64,000 bases of DNA, taken from positions 5,574,501-5,638,500 of the forward strand of contig NZ_CP080525.1 of the NCBI RefSeq assembly GCF_024746815.1. The letters are read 5' to 3'. Shown here one piece after another: positions 56,378-64,000 of this stretch. Position 1 is the first letter of the stretch. Each line of letters opens with the position of its first letter. Source of the DNA: Mesorhizobium sp. AR07. Its GTDB lineage: Bacteria > Pseudomonadota > Alphaproteobacteria > Rhizobiales > Rhizobiaceae. The notes below the pieces were generated by a model. That model was given only the letters and a program-made list of their open reading frames with translations, had not been told where the DNA came from and made no database searches. The translations under genes were made by a program, and so were the position numbers.

Positions 56378-57331
56378 ATGACCGACACAGCATCATCATC
56401 GAGCGATGTTTTATCGACCAGCTCGCCGCGCGAGGAACGCGTCGGCATGCTTTTGGTGTTCCTGTCGGCGCTGATGTGGAGTTTCGGCGGCACCATTGCC
56501 CGCTTCATCACCGCCGGCGACAGCTGGACGGTTGTTTTCTGGCGCTCTGTGTGGGCGGCCGCCTTCCTGATCTGCTTCATGGTCTGGCGCGATGGCTGGC
56601 GCGGCACGCTGAAATTGTTCCGCGACATGGGTCTGCCCGGCCTGGCCGTCGGGGTCTGCTTCGCCACCGCATCGACCGCATTCGTCGTCGCGCTTGCCTA
56701 CACCACCGTCGCCAACATCCTGTTGATGCAGGCCGGTGTACCGCTTCTGGCGGCGCTGTTTGCCTGGGCGCTGTTTCGCGAAAGGGTGACTGTCGCGACC
56801 TGGCTGGCGATTGCCGCCGTCATCACCGGCGTCGCTATCATGGTGTCGGAATCGCTCGATGGCGCCGTGTCGCCGATAGGCGACGGGCTGGCGCTCCTGA
56901 TTGCGGTCATGTTCTCGATCGCCACCGTCATCACCCGGCGGTTTGCCGGCGTGCGCATGACGCCGGCGACCTGCCTTGGCACCATGCTTGCGGCGGGCTT
57001 TGCCGCATCGCAGGCATCGACATTCTCCGTGTCGGCCAGTGACATGGGCTTTCTCTTTGCCTTCGGCGTGGTCAATCTCGGTCTTGGCCTCGCCTTCTTC
57101 GCCACCGGCGCGCGGCTGATCCCGGCGGCCGTCGCCGCACTGCTCGGTACGTTCGAGCCGATCCTTGGGCCGATATGGGTCTGGCTCGTCCATTCCGAAG
57201 TGCCGTCCGGCCGCACCATCATCGGCGGCGCGGTGGTGGTCACGGCGCTGCTCGTCCATATCGGGCTCGAATTCAAGCGCCAGACACGGCCCGAGCGCGC
57301 AGGGGTCACCGGGGTGCCGTCGCCTAATTGA
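56378..57331 (+). CDS. EamA-family drug/metabolite transporter
   Basis: A 317-residue inner-membrane protein with ten predicted helices in two EamA repeats. The start MTDTASSSSDVLSTSSPRE is followed by GMLLVFLSALMWSFGGTIARF. The signature FEPILGPIWVWLVHSEVP near residues 263-280 marks the last helices of the second repeat. Such proteins export amino acids, cofactors or small metabolites. No substrate is evident and no operon partner is present. Confidence 0.85.
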   Translation: MTDTASSSSDVLSTSSPREERVGMLLVFLSALMWSFGGTIARFITAGDSWTVVFWRSVWAAAFLICFMVWRDGWRGTLKLFRDMGLPGLAVGVCFATASTAFVVALAYTTVANILLMQAGVPLLAALFAWALFRERVTVATWLAIAAVITGVAIMVSESLDGAVSPIGDGLALLIAVMFSIATVITRRFAGVRMTPATCLGTMLAAGFAASQASTFSVSASDMGFLFAFGVVNLGLGLAFFATGARLIPAAVAALLGTFEPILGPIWVWLVHSEVPSGRTIIGGAVVVTALLVHIGLEFKRQTRPERAGVTGVPSPN

Positions 57332-57681
57332 AGCGGCGTGCAGCTTTGCCATTGACAAATTTGCCGCCGCACGGGCAGGCTGAGGCTACGGCAACAACAA
57401 GACAGGCTTATCTTGCCAAGTCTCCCCGCCGGTCAGATCGAGACCGGACCCCATCGTCGTATCTCTGCCCGCGCCACGGCGAAAGCCTCTGACGGCACCG
57501 GCACGCCACCCGGGCCGCAGCAGGGGCACACAGCCACCACCTGCCGCTCATCGAACCCTCCCCATGGCGTCGACAGTTCGCGCTTGTCGCTTCCTGGAAA
57601 GCTCAATAGTCTGAAGCAAATGCCCGGCCGCGCTGATACCGCGACGTGCCGGCGAAGGAACACTCATCAAAGGAGAATAGC
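57332..57681. other. Intergenic region upstream of potF
   Basis: About 350 bases between the EamA exporter and the polyamine binding protein, both on the plus strand. The right end carries AGGAGAATAG, the ribosome site of potF. A 90-codon frame spans the middle but has no family features and an unconvincing start. No clear terminator or operator was seen. Confidence 0.5.
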
Positions 57682-58779
57682 ATGATCCGCAAAGCGCTCT
57701 GGCTTTCGGCGACCTCGGTATTTCTGACGCTTTTTACCGTCGGCGGCCACGCCGAGGACCGCGTCGTCAACGTCTTCAACTGGTCGGATTATATCGACAG
57801 TTCGATCATCGACGATTTCACCAAGCAAACCGGCATCAAGGTCGTCTATGACACCTTCGATTCCAACGAAATCCTGGAAACCAAGCTGCTTGCCGGCGGC
57901 AGCGGCTATGACGTCGTCGTGCCCAGCGGCAACTTCCTCGCGCGCCAGATCCAGGCCAACGTGTTCCAGAAGCTCGACAAGTCGAAACTGCCGAACATTT
58001 CCAACATGTGGGACACGGTTACGGAGCGGACCGCCAAATACGACCCCGGCAACGAATATTCGGTCAACTATATGTGGGGCACGGTTGGCCTCGGCTACAA
58101 CATCAAGAAAGTGCAAGCAGCACTCGGTACCGACAAGATCGACAGCTGGGATGTGTTCTTCAACCCGGACACTCTGGCCAAGCTGAAGGACTGCGGTGTC
58201 TATGTGCTGGATTCGCCGGCCGACATCATGCCGGCGGCGCTGAAATATCTCGGTCTCGACCCGAACAGCACCTCGCCTGACGATATCGCCAAGGCCGAGG
58301 AGGCCATGCTCAAGGTCCGGCCCTACATCAGGAAGTTCCACTCCTCGGAATATATCAACGCACTCGCCAATGGCGATATCTGCATGGCCGTCGGCTGGTC
58401 GGGTGACGTGTTCCAGGCCCGCAACCGAGCGGTCGAGGCCAAGCAAGGCGTGGAAATCGGCTATTCCGTGCCGAAGGAAGGCGCGCAGATGTGGTTCGAC
58501 CAGATGGCGATCCCCGCCGATGCGCCGCATGTCGCCGAGGCGCTCGAGTTCATCAACTACATGATGAAGCCGGAAGTGATCGCAAAATCGTCGAACTATG
58601 TGCTCTACGCCAACGGCAACAAGGCGTCGCAGCAGTTCGTCGACAAGGCCCTGTTGAATGATCCTTCCGTCTATCCCGATGCCGAGACGATAAAGAAGCT
58701 CTACACGGTCGCTCCTTACGATCCCAAGACCCAGCGCGTCATCACACGCAGCTGGACCAAGATCGTCACCGGCCAGTAA
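57682..58779 (+). CDS. potF: Putrescine/polyamine ABC transporter binding protein, PotF-type
   Basis: A 365-residue periplasmic protein with signal peptide (ALWLSATSVFLTLFTVGGHA). The mature part has VVNVFNWSDYIDSSIIDDF, typical of PotD/PotF proteins, and the segment SGYDVVVPSGNFLARQ. AGGAGAA is the ribosome site. It begins potFGHI, with a strong stem-loop between it and potG. Putrescine preference is inferred from similarity in arrangement and from the neighbouring puuA-puuB genes. Confidence 0.88.
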   Translation: MIRKALWLSATSVFLTLFTVGGHAEDRVVNVFNWSDYIDSSIIDDFTKQTGIKVVYDTFDSNEILETKLLAGGSGYDVVVPSGNFLARQIQANVFQKLDKSKLPNISNMWDTVTERTAKYDPGNEYSVNYMWGTVGLGYNIKKVQAALGTDKIDSWDVFFNPDTLAKLKDCGVYVLDSPADIMPAALKYLGLDPNSTSPDDIAKAEEAMLKVRPYIRKFHSSEYINALANGDICMAVGWSGDVFQARNRAVEAKQGVEIGYSVPKEGAQMWFDQMAIPADAPHVAEALEFINYMMKPEVIAKSSNYVLYANGNKASQQFVDKALLNDPSVYPDAETIKKLYTVAPYDPKTQRVITRSWTKIVTGQ

Positions 58780-58791
58780 GCAATCCGATAC

Positions 58792-58817
58792 GGTCCCGGC
58801 AGTCCCCTGCCGGGACC
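58792..58817 (+). promoter_or_regulatory. Intercistronic stem-loop after potF
   Basis: GGTCCCGGCAG and CTGCCGGGACC make an 11-bp perfect stem with loop TCCC, 13 bases after the potF stop codon. AATTCTTC follows, a weak T-rich tail. It parallels the hairpin after agpA and should favour the binding-protein mRNA over the downstream transporter genes. Confidence 0.7.
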
Positions 58818-58860
58818 AATTCTTCTGGGGCAAGAAGCAAGAAACAGGACGGAGTGGGAC

Positions 58861-60000
58861 ATGAAATCGCTTGGCAGCATCCGCAGGGATTTCGCGCCAT
58901 GGAACGACCCGAACGCCAAGCCATACATCCAGTTCGACAACGTCACCAAGAAGTTCGGCGACTTTACCGCCGTCAACAATCTGTCGCTGACCATCTTCGA
59001 GCGTGAGTTTTTCGCCCTGCTCGGCGCCTCGGGCTGCGGAAAATCGACGCTGCTCAGGATGCTCGCCGGCTTCGAGGAACCGACAGCCGGCCGCATCATG
59101 CTCGACGGCCAGGATCTGCGCGGCATCCCGCCCTATCGCCGGCCGGTCAACATGATGTTCCAGTCCTATGCGCTGTTCCCGCATATGACGGTCGAGAACA
59201 ACATCGCCTTCGGGCTCAAGCAGGACGGCATGCCGAAGCCCGAGATCGCGTCACGCGTCGCCGAGATGCTGAAGCTGGTCAAGCTCGAACAGTTCGCCAA
59301 GCGCAAGCCGCACCAATTGTCCGGCGGCCAGCGCCAGCGCGTCGCGCTCGCCCGCTCGGTCGCCAAGCGGCCGAAGGTGCTGCTGCTCGACGAGCCGCTC
59401 GGCGCGCTGGACAAGAAGCTGCGCGAGGAAACGCAGTTCGAACTGATGGACCTGCAGCAGAATCTCGGCCTGACCTTCGTCGTCGTCACCCACGATCAGG
59501 AAGAAGCGATGACCATGGCCGACCGCATCGCCATCATCGACAAGGGCGAGGTGATGCAGGTGGCGACGCCGGCCGAAGTCTATGAGGCGCCGGGATCGCG
59601 CTTCGTCGCCGGTTTCGTCGGCAATGTGAACATGTTCGAGGGCAAGATCGCGCGTGGCGAGGCTGGAACCGCCAGCATCGACGCCGGCAATGGCATCACC
59701 ATTCGCACGGAGAATGCCGGCAATGCCGCCGCCGGGGCCGCCGTCACCTTTGCCATCAGGCCGGAAAAGATCAAGGTGTCGTCGAAGAAGCCGGCCGAGG
59801 CCGTCAATGCCATCGAAGGCGAGGTCTATGACATCGCCTATCTCGGCGACATGACCGTCTTCCACGTCAGGCTCGACGACGGACAGGTTGTGCGGGCCAG
59901 CACCATGAACGCGGCTCGTATCACCGAGGATCCGCTGAGCTGGAACGACCGCGCCTGGGTCTCCTTCCGGCCAGACGCCGGCGTCGTGCTGACACGGTAG
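58861..60000 (+). CDS. potG: Polyamine ABC transporter ATPase, PotG-type
   Basis: A 379-residue ATPase. Walker A GASGCGKS is at residues 55-62, the Q-loop in FQSYALFPHMTVENN, the signature LSGGQRQRVALARS near 154-167, Walker B VLLLDEPLGALD near 175-186 and the H-loop VVVTHDQEEA. A C-terminal TOBE regulatory domain follows. It energises the PotH/PotI channel. It begins 81 bases after potF, across the stem-loop. Confidence 0.92.
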   Translation: MKSLGSIRRDFAPWNDPNAKPYIQFDNVTKKFGDFTAVNNLSLTIFEREFFALLGASGCGKSTLLRMLAGFEEPTAGRIMLDGQDLRGIPPYRRPVNMMFQSYALFPHMTVENNIAFGLKQDGMPKPEIASRVAEMLKLVKLEQFAKRKPHQLSGGQRQRVALARSVAKRPKVLLLDEPLGALDKKLREETQFELMDLQQNLGLTFVVVTHDQEEAMTMADRIAIIDKGEVMQVATPAEVYEAPGSRFVAGFVGNVNMFEGKIARGEAGTASIDAGNGITIRTENAGNAAAGAAVTFAIRPEKIKVSSKKPAEAVNAIEGEVYDIAYLGDMTVFHVRLDDGQVVRASTMNAARITEDPLSWNDRAWVSFRPDAGVVLTR

Positions 60001-60009
60001 GGGGCGGTC

Positions 60010-60981
60010 ATGTCGAGCGTCGCCGTCACCGCCGCATCAGCCCCGGCAACCCATGCCGGCAAGTCCATCCTGGCCAGGTTGGGCGCTGCTTTCGTTGGCC
60101 GCCTGGTCATCATCATCCCCTATGTCTGGCTGCTTTTCTTCTTCCTCGTTCCCTTCATCATCGTCTTCAAGATTTCGCTGTCGCAGACGGCGATCGCCAT
60201 GCCGCCCTACACGCCGGTGCTGGACTTCAAAGATGGCATCTCCGGGTTTTTCGCCGGCTTTGGCAAACTCAGCTTCGACAACTACACCTGGCTGACGCAG
60301 GACGCCCTCTACTTCAACGCCTATGTCACCAGCGTCATCATCGCCGCGATCTCGACAGTGCTGACGCTGATCGTCGGCTACCCGATCGCCTATGGCATGG
60401 CGCGGGCGCCGGCAACGATCCGCCCGACATTGCTGATGCTGGTGATCCTGCCGTTCTGGACCTCGTTCCTGATCCGGGTCTACGCCTGGATCGGCATTCT
60501 CAAGCCCGAGGGCCTGCTTAACCAGCTGCTGCTCGCCACCGGCATCATCAGCCAGCCGCTGATCATCCTCAACACCTATACGGCGATCTTCATCGGCATC
60601 GTCTATTCCTACCTGCCTTTCATGGTGCTGCCGCTCTATTCGTCGCTCGAAAAGATGGATTATTCGCTGATCGAGGCCGCCAAGGATCTTGGCTGCCCGC
60701 CAACCAGTGCGTTCTGGAAGATCACCTTCCCGCTGTCGCTGCCGGGCGTCATCGCCGGCTGTCTGCTGGTGTTCATCCCCGCTGTCGGCGAGTTCGTCAT
60801 TCCCGATTTGCTCGGCGGATCGCAGACGCTGATGATCGGCAAGACGCTGTGGAACGAGTTCTTCGCCAATCGTGACTGGCCGGTCTCGTCGGCCGTGGCC
60901 GTCATCCTTCTGCTGCTTTTGACCGTGCCGATCATGCTCTTCCAGCAGGCCCAGGCGCGCGCCCAGGAGCAGGACAAATGA
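60010..60981 (+). CDS. potH: Polyamine ABC transporter permease, PotH-type
   Basis: A 323-residue permease with about six membrane helices, the first in VWLLFFFLVPFIIVFKISLS. The cytoplasmic EAA loop is visible in SLIEAAKDLGCPPTSAFWKITFPLSLPG near residues 217-244. It starts nine bases after potG and its stop overlaps potI by four bases. Together with potI it forms the translocation channel for putrescine-type amines. Confidence 0.9.
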   Translation: MSSVAVTAASAPATHAGKSILARLGAAFVGRLVIIIPYVWLLFFFLVPFIIVFKISLSQTAIAMPPYTPVLDFKDGISGFFAGFGKLSFDNYTWLTQDALYFNAYVTSVIIAAISTVLTLIVGYPIAYGMARAPATIRPTLLMLVILPFWTSFLIRVYAWIGILKPEGLLNQLLLATGIISQPLIILNTYTAIFIGIVYSYLPFMVLPLYSSLEKMDYSLIEAAKDLGCPPTSAFWKITFPLSLPGVIAGCLLVFIPAVGEFVIPDLLGGSQTLMIGKTLWNEFFANRDWPVSSAVAVILLLLLTVPIMLFQQAQARAQEQDK

Positions 60982-61796
60982 ACACCACCTGGAGCCGCTT
61001 CAACGTCACCTCGATCGTGCTGGGTTTTGCCTTCCTGTACCTGCCGATCGTCCTGCTCATCGTCTTCTCCTTCAACGAGTCGAAACTGGTTACCGTCTGG
61101 GGCGGTTTCTCGACCAAATGGTACGTCTCGCTGTTCCACAACCAGGGCCTGATGGACGCGACCTGGGTCACGGCCCGCGTCGGCGTCATTTCGGCCACGG
61201 TGGCGACCGTGCTCGGCACGCTGGCGGCACTCACCTTGACCCGCTACACGCGGTTCAGGGGCAGGTTGCTGTTTTCCGGCATGGTCTTTGCGCCGCTGGT
61301 CATGCCGGAAGTCATCACCGGCCTGTCGCTGCTGCTGCTCTTCGTTGCCGTCGGTCTCGACCGCGGCTTCCTGACCGTCACGCTCGCACACATCACCTTG
61401 ACCATGTGCTTCGTCGCCGTCGTCGTGCAGTCGCGCCTGGTCAGCTTCGACCGTTCGCTGGAAGAAGCCGCGATGGATCTTGGCGCAACGCCGGTGAAGA
61501 CCTTCTTCCAAATCACGCTGCCGGTCATCATGCCGGCGATCGTGTCCGGCTGGATGCTGGCCTTTACGCTTTCGCTCGACGATCTGGTCATCGCCAGCTT
61601 CACCTCCGGGCCGGGAGCAACGACACTGCCGATGAAGATCTACAGCCAGGTTCGCCTCGGCGTAACGCCGGAGATCAACGCCGCCTGCACCATCCTGATC
61701 GCCGTTGTCGCGGTCGGCGTCATCATCGCCTCGGTCGCCAACAAGCGGCGTGAGGTGCAGCGCCAGCTCGACGAGCGGGCCGCACAACGCGGCTGA
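60978..61796 (+). CDS. potI: Polyamine ABC transporter permease, PotI-type
   Basis: A 272-residue permease with the usual six-helix topology. The first helix lies in SIVLGFAFLYLPIVLLIVFSF, and the EAA loop in SLEEAAMDLGATPVKTFFQI. The ATGA overlap with potH shows translational coupling. It closes the operon and converges on the AsmA gene with a 13-base gap. Confidence 0.9.
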   Translation: MNTTWSRFNVTSIVLGFAFLYLPIVLLIVFSFNESKLVTVWGGFSTKWYVSLFHNQGLMDATWVTARVGVISATVATVLGTLAALTLTRYTRFRGRLLFSGMVFAPLVMPEVITGLSLLLLFVAVGLDRGFLTVTLAHITLTMCFVAVVVQSRLVSFDRSLEEAAMDLGATPVKTFFQITLPVIMPAIVSGWMLAFTLSLDDLVIASFTSGPGATTLPMKIYSQVRLGVTPEINAACTILIAVVAVGVIIASVANKRREVQRQLDERAAQRG

Positions 61797-61809
61797 GGGT
61801 AGCTGCGGC

Positions 61810-63663
61810 CTATTCCCCCGAGACGCCGCGGCTGATCGGGGAAATGAACGGTGTGCTCCACGTTCCGCCGACGAAGAACGATGACTGGTTGGGGCCTTGC
61901 TTGCCGTTGGCCGGTGCTGCCGCCTGGTCGGCCTGAATGACACCGCCGGACAAGGCCAGCCCCCGTCCGGCGTAGGATGCGATACCGGACAGCCAGATCT
62001 TGTACTTCGCAGAATTGGCTTCGGCCTTGTCGATCCGCGCCACGCCCTTCGAAATGCTGGCCTTGATCTCGGCGCCGTCGATCGGCAATGTTCCGTCGGA
62101 GACGTCGTCCAGTGCGAAGAAACCGCCCTGTTCGGTATGCTTGAGGAAGGCCGGCAGGTTGAGCTTGCTCAACGCACCCGGTCCGAAGGTCGCCGAGACC
62201 GAGCCGTCGGCATTGTCGAAGATGGAGTCCCAGGTTCTACCCGGTCCTTTGAGGATCACCGAGACGGTGCCCGTGCCGACCGGCACCAGCCGGGTCATTC
62301 CCGCCGCCGTGCCGAAAGCACCGCCGTCGATATCGGAAGCCAACAGCCGGATCTCGACCTGCATGCCTTCCGGCTTGCGGTCGAAACGAAGGCTGCTCTG
62401 GATGTTGCCGCCAAAGGCCGAGGCATCGGAGATATCGAAAACGGAAAGACCATCCTTGACCTGGGCGGTGGCGGCGACGTCGGCGAGCTGGATGGGTCCC
62501 GCCGTGGCGTGCGCCGCCGACAACCGCAGATCGAGGTTGATCCGGTCGGCGAAGCTCGTGTCGATTTCGCCGGGCCCGGCCCCGCCGGTCGGGGCCAGCG
62601 GCGTGAAGGCCGACAGGAACGATCTGAGGTCGAGTGTATCGAAGGCGAGCGTGCCGGAGATCACCGGCTGCGCGTCGCCAAGAGAAAGGTCCAGCGCCCC
62701 CATTCCCGGGTTGTTGTCCAGCGCGATCGCGGTGTTGTCGAACTTGACGCGCCCGGCCGTCGCGGTGACCTTGCTCGAAATGCTGACGGAGCCGATCGCG
62801 GCACCAGGCGCGATGCCGGCCTGCGACCATTCCAGGACGCGCCGCAGCGAGGGCGCCGAGAATTTCGCCTGGCCGTCGAAATAAGCGTTTTCGGACATGC
62901 TGGCCGTGCCGTCGAAGGAGAAGGTGGCGGGGGCCGCCTTGAAATTCAGCGTGAGCGGCGCAGTGCCGCCGGCAAACAGCACAAGCGGTTTCGGCGAGGC
63001 GACGTCAAGGGCGACGCTTTCGCCCCGCCAGATCCCCGTCGCCGACAGCGTCGCATTGCTGTTCATCGCCGCCCAATTCGCCTGGCCGGTCAGGCTGCTC
63101 AGGATCTCGACGTCCTTGCCGCCGATGGACGCCACCATGCGGCCGTCGCGGAACTCCACCGTGCCGAAGGTGTCGGCCGGCAACTTGCCGAGATCGGGCT
63201 TGGCCGGGTTGGCATTGACCACGCCGCGCGCCGTGTCGATCGAACGCGTGATGCGCCCGCCGGTCGGCACGGCGGGCAGGAAAAAGCCGGCCTGCGTGCG
63301 CTGAACCCGTATCGTCGGCCGCACCAGCCGCGCCGTCGAAAACTCGACGTCGCCGCGCAAGGCCGCCATGGCGGAAAGGTCGACCTCGACCCGTTCTGCC
63401 TCGATGACCGGCGGCGCCTCGGTGTCGGTCCATTGCGAAAGCGTCACATCGGTCAGGATTGCCCGGAATTTCGGCCAGACCTCGATGCGCGGCGAGCCTT
63501 GGATGGCGACCCGAAAGCCGCTCCAGGCACTCATTTCCCAGGCGATGCGGTCGCGCACAATACGGGTGGAGGCGATCAGCGGCAGGGCGGCAACGACCAG
63601 CGCGATGACGATCACGGCAGCGCCGATCGCCCATGTTCCGCGCCGGATCAAAGATGATGGCAT
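61810..63663 (-). CDS. AsmA-family envelope protein
   Basis: A 617-residue protein from ATG 63663, preceded by GGGGCG. One N-terminal membrane helix (AIGAAVIVIALVVAALPLIAS, about 12-32) is followed by a large periplasmic AsmA-like beta-rich repeat domain. AsmA proteins in Gram-negative bacteria influence outer-membrane lipid transport or biogenesis. An open frame continues upstream through the 18-bp repeats at 63713-63784, encoding VVVT repeats, but ribosome site and family length support the start used. No operon partners are evident. Confidence 0.8.
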   Translation of the reverse strand: MPSSLIRRGTWAIGAAVIVIALVVAALPLIASTRIVRDRIAWEMSAWSGFRVAIQGSPRIEVWPKFRAILTDVTLSQWTDTEAPPVIEAERVEVDLSAMAALRGDVEFSTARLVRPTIRVQRTQAGFFLPAVPTGGRITRSIDTARGVVNANPAKPDLGKLPADTFGTVEFRDGRMVASIGGKDVEILSSLTGQANWAAMNSNATLSATGIWRGESVALDVASPKPLVLFAGGTAPLTLNFKAAPATFSFDGTASMSENAYFDGQAKFSAPSLRRVLEWSQAGIAPGAAIGSVSISSKVTATAGRVKFDNTAIALDNNPGMGALDLSLGDAQPVISGTLAFDTLDLRSFLSAFTPLAPTGGAGPGEIDTSFADRINLDLRLSAAHATAGPIQLADVAATAQVKDGLSVFDISDASAFGGNIQSSLRFDRKPEGMQVEIRLLASDIDGGAFGTAAGMTRLVPVGTGTVSVILKGPGRTWDSIFDNADGSVSATFGPGALSKLNLPAFLKHTEQGGFFALDDVSDGTLPIDGAEIKASISKGVARIDKAEANSAKYKIWLSGIASYAGRGLALSGGVIQADQAAAPANGKQGPNQSSFFVGGTWSTPFISPISRGVSGE

Positions 63664-63712
63664 ATCGCCCCGTATGCTTCCATTCCGACAAAATCGCCCG
63701 ACGGATGTAACC

Positions 63713-63784
63713 CCGGTCGTCACTACGACCCCAGCCGTCACCACGACTCCGGTCGTCACTACGACTCCAGTCGTCACTACGACT
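63713..63784. repeat. Four tandem 18-bp units upstream of the AsmA gene
   Basis: CCGGTCGTCACTACGACC, CCAGCCGTCACCACGACT, CCGGTCGTCACTACGACT and CCAGTCGTCACTACGACT follow one another without spacers. The unit is a multiple of three and open on both strands. The array lies between the AsmA start codon and the divergent acetoacetate-CoA ligase promoter, so it may affect promoter spacing. Confidence 0.9.
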
Positions 63785-63916
63785 TAGGGCTGAGGCATTT
63801 CAAGTCTTTATGGCCCGGCGATGGCATTTGCGCACATCTGGCCGCATCGACCGAACAAAATCTTGCTCTGCTGCGCCGCGATATGCATAAGCGGTGGCGA
63901 CCGTGGAGGAACGATC

Positions 63917-64000
63917 ATGGCTGCCGAAGTACCGCTCTGGACCCCTACGCAAGACCAGATTGATGCAGCACCCTTAACCGCTTTCACGAAGGCCGCGGCA
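63917..64000 (+). CDS. Acetoacetate-CoA ligase-like protein (partial, N-terminus only)
   Basis: Only 28 residues are visible (MAAEVPLWTPTQDQIDAAPL and following) before the window ends. The beginning PLWTPTQDQIDAAPLTAF is close to the start of acetoacetyl-CoA synthetases, which activate acetoacetate made from degradation of polyhydroxybutyrate. GGAGG precedes the ATG by seven bases. With so few residues the assignment is tentative. Confidence 0.55.
   Translation, partial: MAAEVPLWTPTQDQIDAAPLTAFTKAAA

Noticed and set aside
57413..57685. Open frame of about 90 codons upstream of potF
   Set aside because: No convincing ribosome site, no domain, and it overlaps the potF leader. The opposite-strand frame is no better.

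Overview
The window is GC-rich chromosome from an alphaproteobacterium of the order Hyphomicrobiales (Rhizobiales), most likely Mesorhizobium or a close relative. Three things suggest this. The block yacG-maf-infA-low molecular weight phosphatase-UPF0262-hisD-DUF2948-murA is a characteristic rhizobial order. The first operon has the content of the agp alpha-galactoside locus described in Sinorhizobium meliloti. Several intergenic palindromic repeats are of kinds common in these genomes. No phage, plasmid, insertion sequence, toxin-antitoxin or CRISPR genes were seen. The content looks like core chromosome with local catabolic and surface-polysaccharide islands.

Layout. 1-9.9 kb: a divergent AraC-type activator (cut by the window edge) and a six-gene operon holding two family 4 glycosidases around a complete peptide-type ABC importer (binding protein, two permeases, double ATPase). 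9.9-15.7 kb: the housekeeping block on the minus strand. 15.8 kb: tRNA-Thr(GGT). 16.1-20 kb: a CorA/ZntB-type metal transporter, a DUF882/M15-like exported protein and a short-chain dehydrogenase. 20.3-24.1 kb: cobalamin-dependent methionine synthase behind a near-perfect palindromic operator and followed by a good terminator. 24.2-28.2 kb: a Tat-exported multicopper oxidase, a SAF-domain oxidoreductase, and proC. 28.2-37.9 kb: a polysaccharide cluster (ligase/polymerase, four glycosyltransferase-like proteins, flippase, Wzz/GumC-type protein with long cytosolic tails). 38-41.8 kb: folD, a GlxA-type regulator and a secreted von Willebrand A protein. 41.8-46 kb: zwf-pgl-edd, the upper Entner-Doudoroff pathway. 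46.2-48 kb: a dehydrogenase and an SH3 protein. 48.2-51.1 kb: puuA-puuB. 51.3-57.3 kb: a HAD hydrolase, a degenerate receiver protein, isocitrate lyase with a small partner gene, its divergent RamB/PccR-type regulator and an EamA exporter. 57.7-61.8 kb: potFGHI. 61.8-64 kb: an AsmA-family protein and the start of an acetoacetate-CoA ligase.

Functional links. The agp-like genes import and hydrolyse alpha-galactosides, whose hexoses can enter zwf-pgl-edd. PotFGHI would import putrescine that PuuA and PuuB degrade by the gamma-glutamyl route. Isocitrate lyase and the acetoacetyl-CoA ligase both handle C2/ketone carbon.

The most interesting loci are the compact polysaccharide cluster with its unusual Wzz tails, the von Willebrand A protein with four internal repeats, a phosphatase gene with no ordinary start codon ahead of its catalytic cysteine, and inverted heptanucleotide arrays between puuA and puuB. 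Two full-length MITE-like elements lie in opposite orientation. No clearly new multi-gene system could be shown from sequence alone. Coordinates of starts were chosen by ribosome binding site and family length and are uncertain where noted.
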